Assembly (NCBI GenBank): GCA_963965975.1
Contig: OZ014413.1
Location: 312,501-376,500, forward strand
DNA from: Xestospongia bergquistia
Taxonomy: Eukaryota > Porifera > Demospongiae > Haplosclerida > Petrosiidae
DNA: 64,000 nucleotides
Direction of reading: 5' to 3'
Part shown: positions 13,050 through 24,734 of the stretch, in pieces
Numbering within the stretch: position 1 is the first letter of the stretch
Layout of the letters: the number at the start of each line of letters is the position of its first letter
Position numbers and translations under genes: made by a program
Notes under the pieces: generated by a model
The model's input: the letters and a program-made list of their open reading frames with translations, nothing else
Told to the model about the DNA's origin: nothing
Databases searched by the model: none

Positions 13050-13363
13050 AAGTTATAGTTTTGTCTACCCTTTCTTCAAATATTTGCTGACAACTAATAA
13101 TTTTTTATTTACAATATAAACATTGGGTGTTGTCAAATTTAGATATATACATTAATTATATACCAATTATGGTAGGTAAAAATAACTACCCACATGGTTA
13201 CCTCATTGGAATGTGAGTAGGTGTAGTGGTTGCCATTTTTCCAACCACAACTCACCCTGTGTTAACCTTATTAGTATTAATACAGCTATCTTTTAAAAGA
13301 ACAAATCACTCAATAACTGGCATCAGTAGACCCTCTACCATCATCAAACTATTGATTATCATC

Positions 13364-14967
13364 ATGAAACTTCTTTCTTCTATAGTTCTTGGCTGTTTTA
13401 TTGTTACATGTGCAGCTAAACAGGCTGGAGATCCTTGTATTCCTTACTGGCAAGAACCATGTGGAGAGAAAACCCTCCTATCAGAGGAAGTACATCCATG
13501 TACTAATTGTAATGGGTAGGTATTAATACTTATTGATAATTCTTGTTATATTAAATTCCATAGTTCTAATGTTTGTAAGACAATCACAACTTACAGGAAA
13601 CATTTTTATAATTATGTCTATGAAAAGAAGTGTTACTACAGGTTTTGGTATAGTCGACGCATTTGTCGTGGGTGAGTAGAGATTATTAGAACATACCATT
13701 ATTCTGTCCTCCCTTTTCAGATTTCGATGTACTCGTACTGATAGCTGTAATGTTGAGAAGAATATCACAGTCACTGAATACCACTGTTGTGAAGGATTTA
13801 CTTCTGTACCAAGTAGCAATTACCATTATTTTTATCATAAATGTAGTCCACAATACATAAAGAAGTACGGATGCCCTCGAGGTAAGTATATAGTGTATGC
13901 TTTTATTGTTTACTGTATTTTTCTCTTATTGAAGCTCTTCAAAATTCCACTTTGGACTGTTTAGAGGAACTTGGTCTTACAGAATTTGCTAATCTCTTTA
14001 GTGGACTAGATCTTGAGGATCAACTTGGAACAGATAATGGCACAAAATTCACGATCTTTGCTCCTCCAAATGAACTCATTACTAACTCTAATTTGAGAAG
14101 TCTCTCATCTACTGATCTTACGATTGTCCTTGGATCTCATGTTGTTAAAAGAAAGATCTTTTCAGTACAGTTTTATAATAGACAGAAAAAGAGGTCATTG
14201 TCTCCTGGACGATTTATACATGTCACAGAAATCTATAAGAGAAATGATAACAACACTGACAAGGTACAATAGATATAATGTATTGTTATACTGTAGTATT
14301 ATTTTGATAGGAAACTATCTTTATCAATGGTAATGAGCTAACTATAAAAGATGCTTGTATTGCTAAAAATGGCATTGTACATGTCATTGAAGGAATTGTT
14401 GACAGTTCTAACAAGACAATTGCCACTATTGTTCAAAACTCATCAAAACTCACTACATTAGAATCTCTTTTAGTGAAAGCTAATCTCCTTAATTCCCTTA
14501 AGTGGCGTTCTCTTAAAACACTATTTGCTCCAACAGATGCAGCATTTCAAAAAGGTAGCTGTGATCTAGGTCTTAATATCACTCGATGTCTTTTAGCTGA
14601 TGGGAACAAATCACATCTCAAGAAGTTCCTAAAATACCACATTGTTCGTGGAGCTGAGTATAGCAGACCCCTTGTCCAACGAAATAAAGTAACAAGTCTG
14701 GCTTGTTATTGGTACAAATATCGACACAGATATTGGCACAGATATTGGCACAGTGGATATAGGTACAAGAAATGTAACAAGATCCTTATCACTGTTGGTG
14801 ATGATGCTATTGGTGTGGGTACTACTGGAGCTGTTATAGAACAGGGGGACATCCCAGCTAGTAATGGTGTTATACATCATATCTCACTCCCTCTTGTCAA
14901 TCCACGACTGAATCTAACCACACTATGTGCTTGTTTTACTGCCAATAATTGTGACACTATTAATTAA
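13364..14967 (+). CDS. Secreted EMI + 2xFAS1 protein, array gene 5
   Basis: The signal peptide MKLLSSIVLGCFIVTCAA is followed by AGDPCIPYWQEPCGEK. A longer upstream in-frame start at 13226 exists, but the paralogues align from 13364. EMI exons give NVCKTITTYRKHFYNYVY, RCTRTDSCNVEK, YHCCEGF and YGCPR. FAS1-1 (from about 13937) keeps GRFIHVTE. FAS1-2 ends at 14967 with NGVIHHISLPLVN. Its Cys-bounded loop is the most elaborate in the array (CYWYKYRHRYWHRYWHSGY, then RYKKC), rich in Tyr, Trp, His and Arg and built from a short internal repeat (RYWH twice). A secreted matrix or adhesion protein is likely; a cation-binding or cross-linking role for the loop is only a guess. Confidence 0.86.
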
Positions 14968-15771
14968 CACTTACAGTTTTGTCTACCCTCATTTGAATGA
15001 TTCAATTATAAATTTTGCCGACAATTTTTTTAGTTGTAAATACATGTGCTAGTAATGATAATGTTGCCCGATTTAGAAATAAAGTTATTCCTTTTTTGAT
15101 TTAAACAGAACTATTTAGACACTTAAATGAGAAAATGCTACATGAACTACTCACTTTTAAATCTATTTATCTACTTAAACATTACATGTACATATATGTA
15201 CATGTAATGACATGATGGTGGTTTAATGGAGTTAGGTGGGACAGATGACATTAAGATGTCACACACCCAGTCTACAAAGGAAACATTTAATGACATACAC
15301 TAACCACAACTATTAACAACACCCAATACAATATGGGGCTGGGTGCTTTCAGTGTATATTGACTTTATTGTTTGTGTACTAAAGTATTGCCAATAATGTT
15401 AGGTGTTGGCTCAACTACTTGCAACCCGTGCTAATGAAGCATTAGTTCAAAGGTGATTCCTAATGAGTATAATCCTCTGAAGATTATATAAAAGTTTGTC
15501 CTGCAAATGTGGGTTGCAGTCACTCTGTCTTTACTCAGTTTACTGTTTTTACTGTTCCTCAAGGAGAAGTAGTGGGGAGTCACTGCTCTGTATTGCTTTA
15601 TTCCCATACTTGGATTGTTGCACCTACTCCTTAAGTGGGTGGATATAACAATAATTCTTTTATAAACCAATTACATACCATAGTAACTGCCACCTATCAT
15701 TCCTTTAAAACACCTTGTCAAGGTCATTTTCTGCAGATTACTGCAAGACTACAACAAGTATAGTCGCGACA
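14968..15771. other. Intergenic region before array gene 6
   Basis: No gene is seen. A perfect palindrome built on TACATGTACATATATGTACA lies near 15183-15210. The sequence is not part of the 2.6-kb repeat unit. Confidence 0.5.
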
Positions 15772-17573
15772 ATGAAAAGACTACTGATTCTTGTTCTGGT
15801 CGGATGTATCATTGTACCAGGACTTGCTACATATGGTAAGCATACTGGAGGAAAGTGTTATCCTGGTATACGGAGACCCTGCGGAAAGACAATGTTGATC
15901 GACGAGAAGATATCTCCATGTACTCACTGTACTGGGTAAGTGTTATGACTGATTTGTAGTGTGTAGTGTCTTTGTATTAAGTGTTGTGATAATGTTTATT
16001 TTCTTTTTTCCATTTTTAGATATAATGTTTGTAAGGCAACAAGAACTTATACCAAATATTATTATAGTTATGTTTACAAGAAATACTGCAGAAAGGGCTG
16101 GTGGTATAAATGGCATTGCAGGTAAGGAGATGAGAGTCTTATTTTTAGCATATTTTTAATTTGTTTTCTACATTATTCTAGCTATAGGTGTGTTCGTACT
16201 GATAAATGTGATTACAAGAAGACTTACACATGTAATGAGTACAAATGTTGTCCTGGTTTTACTACAGCACCTAGTCCCACTGACTATCATCATAATCTCT
16301 ATAGTAGAAGCGCATACTATTTGAAAAAGAATGGATGTCCTAGAGGTAAGAGAGACATGTTGTAAGGCAATGTTAACTTAATTTTTGTATCTCTTCCTTG
16401 TAGCTATTATTAATACAACACTTCAATGTTTGAAAGAGCTTGGGCTTACAGAATTTGCCAAAGCTCTCTCTGGACTCAACTTGGAGACATTACTTGATAC
16501 AATTAATAGCAATAACTTTACTATTTTTGCTCCTACAGATGAAGTATTGATGTCTTCAGGTATTGACACACTCTTACCAACAGATCTGGAGACGATCCTG
16601 AGATCTCATGTAGTAGGAAAATTGGTTCCTGCAATAAAATTGACAAATGGTCAAAAAATAGCTAGTTTGAGTCCAGGACGATTTATACATGTAACTGAAG
16701 TTGAACTTAAAAAATGGAATAAGTGGAGGTATTATTACTATGAGGTGAGTTTGCCAATAGTAACAATATAATAACATATAGTAGTATTAGAGGTCAACTT
16801 GTAAAAAGAGTAATTATACAATGATAAATATATTTCTTGTATAAATGTTAGTATAATTACAATTATTATATGTGTGCCTTTCTGTCTGTCTCATTATATA
16901 GCGTATCTTTATTAATGGTAATGAATTAATTGGTCGTGATGCTTGTGTAGCAGTTAATGGTATCGTACACATCATCAAAGGTGTCATTGATAGCTCAAAC
17001 AAGACTGTTGGTGATATTGTTAGAGAGTCTGCTAATCTGACTACTTTGGAGACATTGTTAAAGTGTGCTAACCTCCTAGATGATCTTGATAAGCCACTCC
17101 CTTTGATAACCCTCTTTGCACCAACAGATCAAGCCATTGAAACAGCTATCTCTGACCTTGGTCTGGATATTGTGGCCTGTCTCAAAGCTAAACCTGATGC
17201 TTTGAAGAAATTTCTACTTTACCATTTAGTATGTGGTGCTGAATATAGTACGATATTAGTTGAACTAAGGAAAGAACTGACAACAAAATCGTGTAAAAAA
17301 CATCACTATTATCGTTATTATTATTACAAGAAAAAGTACTATACTATTTGTAAGAAAGTCTCTGTTTCTGTCCTTGATGACGGAGGGATTGCTATAGGAA
17401 AAACAGGTGCTGTTATCACACATTTGGACATTCCTGCTAGTAATGGTCTTGTTCATTACATCTCTCTCCCACTTGTTAATCCATGGCTTAATCTTCCCAC
17501 TTTGTGTGCTGGTTTCCCTTCTAAGAGAAGTTTCCTACCTCCTCCTCCACCTTTGGTCTATCCACCCCCATAA
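15772..17573 (+). CDS. Secreted EMI + 2xFAS1 protein, array gene 6 (most divergent)
   Basis: The signal peptide MKRLLILVLVGCIIVPGLA starts at 15772. EMI-type sequence spans three exons: KCYPGIRRPCGKT; NVCKATRTYTKYYYSYVYKK; RCVRTDKCDYKKTYTC, YKCCPGF, NGCPR. CCPGF is closer to the vertebrate EMI ending (CCPGY). FAS1-1 (16403-16744) and FAS1-2 (about 16901-17573) follow, with FTIFAPTDE, SPGRFIHVTE, ITLFAPTDQ and NGLVHYISLPLVN. The Cys-bounded loop in FAS1-2 is Lys/Tyr/His-rich (KKHHYYRYYYYKKKYY). Unlike its siblings it ends in a Pro-rich tail (FLPPPPPLVYPPP). Two introns are longer than elsewhere in the array. Confidence 0.86.
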
Positions 17574-17689
17574 CTAGTGACTGTAATTACATTATTAGTT
17601 GTTATCATAACCACATGTTTGACTATATACTTGTATATGTCAATTTTTATATGTTACTTTATGTTATGAAATGATATAAAAAGATGATG

Positions 17690-18180
17690 TATATTTACAT
17701 GTATTTCTTGTTCATTTTTTGCTGGTCAAGTTAAAAAAAGATTTTACGAAAAATTATATTTCATTTCTTAACACTATGATATTACAAGATCATGTACTAC
17801 AATAAGAGATAATAGCCTTTAATAGGATATAAACACGTACATGTTTGTATATATACATGTACATGTTTATATATGTACATTTATTTAAGTAATTGGGTTG
17901 GCGTAACAAGTCAAAATAAATTAAGGTTCTACCACCAGTGAGGTTGTTGTCGGTAACAGTTGTAGATTCCCACCTACTCACACGAAATCATTTAATTATA
18001 TACAACATTTAAATGTACCTTCATTGTACTGGTCTCTTTGTGTATTGAATTCTGTGTAAACAGATTCAGCAATTATATACTGTGTAAACAGATTCAACAA
18101 TAAATGAATAAGGACGTCACTGACCACATTATCATTAGTGTCATCTTGTTCATCAAGAAATTTCAGTGGATGGAGTTGAA
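17690..18180 (-). pseudogene. Decayed partial copy of the NEK-like gene 3' end
   Basis: 17690-18060 resembles 19580-19940, which is the last exon and 3' flank of the NEK-like gene (shared blocks include CATGTACTACAATAAGAG and TGTACCTTCATTGTA). 18115-18180 resembles part of its penultimate large exon (20446-20522; shared ATTATCATTAGTGTCATCTT). The material between those exons is missing and the frames are broken, so it is a truncated duplicate. Confidence 0.7.
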
Positions 18181-18863
18181 TATTAATGAGAACTTTCTAT
18201 TTATCAATCCTTCAGAGAGAAGACGGTTTGCAAAAGGTGTTATGACTTGATTTGCTACTAGTGATCAGATCAGCCATTTGTAATTCAAAAGCCTCACATT
18301 CATAATCAGGACAGCATTATTGAAGACCATAGCCCAGCCCATCATACACCCACATATATGAATAAAATATTTTTAGCAGTGAATAAATTATTAGAGTAAT
18401 TGTTTCATAATGTTCTTTTTAAATCTAATCTATTCAATTATGAATGTATTAACTGTTATATAAACAGTCTAAAATTGACCCTATATAATTAGCTAATTGT
18501 AGCTATGACAAGGTAAATCAACAGCCATTGAAAGTTATCCAAAGCTGGAACACTTGAGGAACTAAAGGAGCTGTTATAATTTAGATAGAAGGAACAAAAG
18601 AATGAAGAAGAGTGCTTAGGTAATGATTTTTATTTCTTAAGCCGGCTATAAAATTGAAATATGATAAAATTTATTATAATTAGTAGTATTTTCCTAGTTT
18701 GTTTAAGTAGGACTAGTTTTATTCTTGGCCCTTAAAAGTATAGTTTTAGTTTTGATTATTTTAAGTCATCGATGTTAGTAATCAGTTCATAGTTGCCATT
18801 AATGAGATTCATAGTACTGATCGACGCGCCCCACAAGAGAATGAAGACAAAATCGTACGTACA
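18181..18863. other. AT-rich intergenic region between NEK relic and GC island
   Basis: Nothing convincing was found. A fragment near 18545-18585 reads GTLEELKELL before a stop and might be a decayed exon, but it has no start or splice context that I trust. Confidence 0.35.
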
Positions 18864-19254
18864 TATAAAAAGAAACTTGAACAGTCCTGAGTGCCAGTGT
18901 GTTGTGGGCCAGCGTTCTGCAATACATCAGACCTCTGAGATGGTTACCAGCATACTCTACGGAGTATCCGAAAGGCCGACTAGGATAGGGCTGGTAGTCT
19001 CCCTTTAAACGAGATGAGGCTGGTGTATTTGTGGTTCCCGGTTCCTGAATGCGAAATTCCCTAAGAGCTGGAATCCCGTACGGCTGGTTTTAAGTTAGGG
19101 CGACGCTCCAGCCAGGATTACCTCGCGAAGACGAGGGTTACCAAGCCAGGTGGCGGTCCCAGCTAGCAATAGCAGGGAATCCTGGAGCCTAAGTGGAAGC
19201 CTGAGTGGGTGAGCGAGTAGGAATCGTTTGGGCAACACACAAGGGTTTTTTTTT
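18864..19254 (+). ncRNA. GC-rich structured island, candidate Pol III RNA (or SINE)
   Basis: About 350 bp of clearly GC-richer sequence sits in an AT-rich gap. TATAAAA at 18864 is followed after about 25 bp by the island, which ends in a run of nine T (19246-19254). That is the layout of a Pol III type-3 gene (TATA near -30, T-run terminator). Inside are compact hairpins: ATACTC-TACG-GAGTAT (UNCG-type loop) immediately followed by CC-GAAA-GG (GNRA loop), enclosed by ACCAGC pairing with GCTGGT, plus CTCG-CGAAGA-CGAG and a GGCTGG/CCAGCC stem. I could not match it to rRNA, SRP, 7SK, RNase P/MRP or tRNA by eye. A non-tRNA SINE is the main alternative. Confidence 0.35.
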
Positions 19255-19846
19255 AATTAATTTAAATAAATAATTTTTTATATAATAAAATTATTTTTAA
19301 TTGGTTTAATAGATACATTAAAATCCTGATATTGAGAATCTCATAAAAACTTAAAGACATGATATTTAAGACACATCAGTATCATTATGATTGAAGTCAT
19401 AATACCTGACCACTAATATAGATTTTATTTTATTTTTTAGGAACAATTTATATTCACATTATTTATATCTTTAAGTGTCTAGGTAGCCTGTAAAGAAACA
19501 CCATACTTTAATGTGAAATTAATAATGTTGTTTTTCATGTTACTTTTTATTTATAAAATAAATACATTTACATGTATTTGCTGTTCAAAACATGATGTAC
19601 ATTTACATGTATTTTTTGTTCATTTTTTTGCCAGTCAAGTTAAAAAAAATTGTATGAAATTTTATTTCTTAACATTATGATATCACAACATCATGTACTA
19701 CAATAAGAGGTAATAGGTTAGAAACATGTACATGTATTTAAGCAATTGGGTTGCCGTAACAAGTCAAAATAAGTTAAGGTTCTACTTCCAGTGAGGTTGC
19801 CGTTGGTAACAGTTGTACATTCCCACCTTCTTACAAAATCATTTAA

Positions 19847-22800
19847 TTATATACAACATGTAAATGTACCTTCATTGTAGTCATCTCTTTGTGTATTAAA
19901 TTCTGTATAAACAGAGTCAGCAATGACTAAATGAATAAGGGCGGGAAAATGTTGTGAATGCTCCTCCCCTATTAATGAGGTCAGCTCAACTAATGGAAAG
20001 TCATCTTCACTAACTTCATCATCATCACATTGAAATTCCTATGATAGAGAACAAGGTATATCATCTATCCATTCATTAATCCATCCATCCATCAGTTTAT
20101 CTATTCATCTATCCATACTTGTATTAGAGTATATGCTTGTCTCAAACTTTCCAACCCGATTGCCTCCTCGAGTGTTTCTCTCATTGTTTCTAATTTACCA
20201 AATACTTTAAAATCATCCGATAACTGATAAGTATTAACAGGACTCTCATTATCTGAGTCTTGCCAATCCTCTTGAATTAATGAAGTGGAATTCCTACCTT
20301 TGTCTCCCTCATCAGAATGAGCGATGTCATTAGATTTGATTTTAGTAGGTGGAGGAGAGGATACTTCTTTGTAAACTTTTTGTAATGTTTGGATCATTTT
20401 TTCAAGATCCTCATCCTCGTTATCTTCATTTTCATCTTTGTCTTCGTCACTGACCACACCCACATTATCATTAGTGTCATCTTGTCCATCCTTTTCCAAA
20501 GAAATCTCAGTGGGTGGAGTCGACTCCATTTCCTTATCTGATGATTCATCTTGGTCACTATAATTTGAGAGAAAGAACAAGGGGAAGACCCTCGTCATTA
20601 AACATTATATTACAAACATACTTTGCAAAAAGGACTCTCAGATCAGGCAATGAGCATGTCCGAAGGATCTACAGACAGACATATTATGTAAATACATGTA
20701 CATATACATCTACCTTAACACTTGTATCAAATACTCCAAATTTAATAGAGTTAGTCAATGAAGTATTAGTTGTATTGTGACCACAAGAGGTGGTATCATT
20801 TAGCATTATTGTTACTATATCTTCTTTCTCTCTCTCTTCCAGTTCAGCTTCATATTCCAGCAATACATCATCTTCATTAGCAGCTGGTATTAAGGGGCTA
20901 CTATGTTTCTAGGATAGAGAGATGATTATTAATTTATATTGTTCCATTCATACATACTAGTGGTATCTCAGGTTCTTCCAGTAAAATGTTGTCATTATTA
21001 TCTCCTTTATTCTCCTCCAAATCCTCAATGGACAAGGAAGGTTCCTCAACAGATGTAGACACACCCACTTCATTACCAGCATTAACTGGATCTTCCTTTA
21101 CAATGTTGGTAGTAGGCATATCTTTATTTTTATCTTGTGTAGGCGGTGCCTCCTTTCCTTCAATCCATGCTTCTTTAATAACAGGAACACTACCATCAAT
21201 TGGACAAGGCTTAATTCCCGATGTCTCTTTCTGTTCTGGCTCCACCCCCTCATTACTTGATGATGACTCACTTTTAGCTGGTGCCTCAGATTTTGGTTCT
21301 ATCTTCACAGGCTCACTGACCACACCCACTTGATTATTATCTTGGCTAACAACAAAAGTTTCCCCTCCTCCTTTATTTTCTAATTCAGTGTGTGAGAAGT
21401 CAACTTTTCCAAATATAACTACAGTCTCTCCTTTTTGTGTTGACTCAGGAGTAACGATATCAGTAGGTACCACATTAGGACGTGGTGCGTTCCCTTCATC
21501 CCATACAGCACGAGGTAACTCAGGAGGATGCTCAAACACAACCACAGATTGAGTTTCTAATATTATTTAATAGTTATTAATAGTTATTAATAGTTATTAT
21601 ATATTGTTTACCTTCCTTAATTTTACTTGTCGCTTCCTGTTGTACTAACGATATGGGTGTGTCAGATACCGCCCACTGTTTACGAGGTGGTGAGACATGA
21701 GTCACTTGAGAAACTCTCTCTCGTTGCTTCAGCTCAACCTGTTCACGAAGTTTGACTGCCTCTAGTTCAGCTTGTGCCTATATACATATGCAATATATAT
21801 ATATATTATGTATAAAGCTTACTTTTAATGCAGCTATCTTTTTTCTTCTTGCTTCAGGATTAACAACTGGTACTGGAGTGGGTGGAGCTTGGTTGCCATG
21901 GTGAAAAATGGAGACTCGTTGCTGTATTCGTTTACGTTCTTGAAAGTTTTGTCTACGTATAGCTTCAAGACGAGCTAAATACTCCTATTAATATTAATAT
22001 TAATTGATGTTATTAATTAAGGCTATTAAATATCAGTGGTTACTTACTTGTTCAGCTTTATTGGATGGCTGTCCCTTATTATTGTTACGAACAGCCACAC
22101 CCTCTTTAGGTTTAGCCACACCCATGATATGACCTTCGGCTTTTACCTTATTGGCAGCTGCTTCCATTCTTAATTGATGAAAATTGGAGACAACTTCTTG
22201 ATGAGGTTGAAGTTCATTCTCCTATAAATCATTATTTGTTATATTATTAAATAGTTTATACCTTTCCTCCTTTTATTAGTGGTTCCTCCTTCTCTTGAGG
22301 TTCTGCTAATGTATTCTGCCAATTAATGGAAGCTCTTTGTTTAGCCTGTTGTATTCTGATCATCTAAAGATAAATGAATAAATGGCCATACAAATAGACA
22401 GAGAGATAAATAGACAGACAACAGATAGACAGATGGACAGATAAACAGGCAGACAACAGACAGACAGACAAACAGACAGACAGATATACAAACAGACTAA
22501 CAGACAGACAAACAGGCAGACAGACAAACAGGCAGACAGACAGACAAATAGACAGACAGACAAACAGACAGACAGACAAAAAGATGAATATATTACCTCT
22601 TGTTTCTTCATTTGCTGGTCTAGTTTCATTTGAGCTTCAACTTTTTTCTGTTTAATAATCTCCTCACGTTGTACTCTAGCTTTCTCTTCTAACTCCTTCT
22701 TCTTCTCAGCCAAACCAACAGACTATAATAGATATATACAAGACAGTAACCATAGCAACAATATGTACTCACTGGCCTCCTTGGTCCTGCAGGATTGTGG

Positions 22801-24380
22801 GAGGGACCATTAGGTTTAGCTTTGGGTTTTAAAACAACTCTTCTCTTATCGTCAGAAGCTCTCCTCTCACCATATACTCCTACAGGATCATAATGATGAC
22901 CTTGAATAGCTAGAGAGAGAGAGAAAGAGTAAAATCATTAAATATTGCTCTACCTAGTTGAGCAGGTTGCTTCTGCGGGAGTGGTCTTGATACAGGTTCC
23001 ACCTTCTTTTTATGAAGCACAGTATGACTAAACTCTTCAGCTGCAACCTAATGGATAAACGATATAAAAATGGATGCATAAAACACGATTTACAGTTTCA
23101 GATAATAATTTTTCTATTCTTTGTTGAATAAATGGAAGTCGTAATATTGAGTTAATTGAGGGACGATCACGTGGGCGGTTCTTTAAACAAGAGTCAACTA
23201 ACTGACGAAGTTCTCGACTATAACATGAAGGAAGAGGAGGATAGGAACCTCTAGAATAAAAAAAAGACCATTACTGGATTGTTTATTCATTCATTTCAGA
23301 CTATCTATCCATCATCCATTATTCATATTTACCTAACTATCTTCATTATAAGGTTACGCAAATTTCCAGCTTCAAACTATATAATAAATATAATAATAAT
23401 ACATGTAATAATATATGTAATAGTACATAAAATAATACATGTAATAGTAGTACATATAATAGTACATGTACTATTATATGTAATAATAGTACATGTAATA
23501 ATACATGTATGAGTAGTACATGTAATTGAATGTAATTTACAAGTACATGTATTTTCATGTATTCTAATCTACTTACTGCATGTTTAAGAGTTGTCAGTTC
23601 ATATAACACACAGCCAAGTGCCCATATATCACTGTAATTAAATGGGTGTGGTCAAAGAGAGTAGGTCTTCATTAATTAATTAATTAATTAATTACCTTTT
23701 ATTATTATAGGGTTTATTCTCACATATTTCAGGAGATAGATAATATGGTGTACCAATACAAGTACGAGCTAATTCTACAGTACTGTTTAATACTCTAGCG
23801 ATACCAAAGTCTCCAAGTTTGACCACACCCTTTTTTGTGAGGAAGACATTTTGTGATTTGATGTCTCTATGAAGAATTTTCCGGTCGTGGACATGTTTTA
23901 ACGCCAGACATAACTGGACAAACCAGTTTAAGATTTTATCTTCAGGAAATAGTTGACCACGTTGATTATTAATATGTTTATAGAGGTCACCTTAATAATG
24001 AAAAAAATATTATAATTAGTTAATAAAAAGGGGGCTTACCTCCGTCACAATAGTCCATTACAATGTGTAAAGAACCTTTTTCTAAAATAAATGGACAAAT
24101 GACATTTAAAATGGATGCATATTATTAACAATGTGTACATCATATAGAAATGGACACGCCCCCTACCTTCAAATGAGTCTTGATAAGCAACAATATTAGG
24201 ATGTTTCATTTGTGACAATACTTTCACTTCCTTCCTGGCCTCGTCACGTTCCCGTCGATTCATTTTAACAAAATTAATTTCCTTAATGACATAATGCTTC
24301 CCATCTTTACGACCTTTAACAAGTAGGGCCTGACCAAAAGACCCCTCCCCTATTTTACGTACTCTAATATACTGATCCAT
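19847..24380 (-). CDS. NEK1: NEK1-like NIMA-related serine/threonine kinase
   Basis: About 18 exons on the minus strand. Exon 1 (24167-24380) gives [20 protein letters not shown], with VIKEINF as the ATP-binding lysine. Exon 2 (24040-24081) gives [10 protein letters not shown]. The next exon (about 23696-23992) carries [16 protein letters not shown] and the activation segment [11 protein letters not shown]. The kinase ends near 23095 ([13 protein letters not shown]). A basic, Glu/Lys-rich coiled-coil region follows ([20 protein letters not shown], about 22595-22722), then long acidic exons (20955-21560, 20140-20600). The last exon reads [20 protein letters not shown], which resembles the NEK1 C-terminal ILHLVMADGAY, and stops at 19847-19849. 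Kinase plus basic and coiled-coil tail is the NEK1 architecture; a ciliary or DNA-damage role is known for the family, not shown here. All catalytic residues are present. It is divergent from the cyclin gene at 24735. Confidence 0.9.
22380..22585. repeat. CAGA/CAAA tetranucleotide microsatellite in NEK intron
   Basis: About 200 bp of ACAGACAGACAAACAG-type repeats lie inside a NEK intron. They create spurious minus-strand Cys/Leu/Ser/Val-rich frames that are not genes. Confidence 0.9.
23385..23535. repeat. Palindromic ACATGTAATA repeat cluster in NEK intron
   Basis: Many copies of TACATGTAATA and TAATAGTACATG in both orientations span the intron between kinase exons 4 and 5. The self-complementary units could extrude hairpins. 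No coding potential is inferred. Confidence 0.8.
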
Positions 24381-24734
24381 TATTCTGATGGAGATCTACT
24401 GAAGACGTGGTAAGTGGCGGGAATAGTTTGTTTTTGGTCATCAAAGAAAGGTAACGCCTCTCAACGATAATACAGGTGGTACCCCACCCACGTTTTGTTG
24501 CATTAAAAATATTTGCAGAATTAATCTTGTCAGTGAGTAACTGCAAAGGAAGATTGTTATTTCTCTGTTGTTTTTGTCGTTTTCTTTACTTTCAAGACGA
24601 TTTCTCTACCAAACTATTACCGAATACAAAAGCATTATATAAACGAGACCTTGAAAGCCTCCTATATCCACTAGAGAGATTCCTATTGAAGTGTCAAAGT
24701 ATTTAGGATCAGTGTTGATAACAGTGGATCAGTA
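24381..24734. promoter_or_regulatory. Shared intergenic region between NEK1-like and cyclin genes
   Basis: The 354 bp between the two divergent start codons must hold both promoters or a bidirectional one. I see no TATA box and no clear factor site. This is positional inference. Confidence 0.4.

Noticed and set aside
13226..13363. Longer N-terminus for FAS1-array gene 5
   Set aside because: The five sister genes all begin with MK-type signal peptides aligning to 13364, and the extension lacks counterparts.
18889..19245. rRNA or group II intron fragment
   Set aside because: Conserved rRNA blocks are absent, and no domain V-like hairpin with the AGC/GAAA pattern was found; only a short CGTACGG similarity.
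22360..22713. Minus-strand frames rich in Cys, Leu, Ser and Val
   Set aside because: They read a CAGA microsatellite. Only the segment from about 22595 belongs to a NEK exon.
23279..23609. Overlapping hydrophobic frames on both strands
   Set aside because: They come from palindromic ACATGTAATA repeats in a NEK intron, which translate similarly on either strand.
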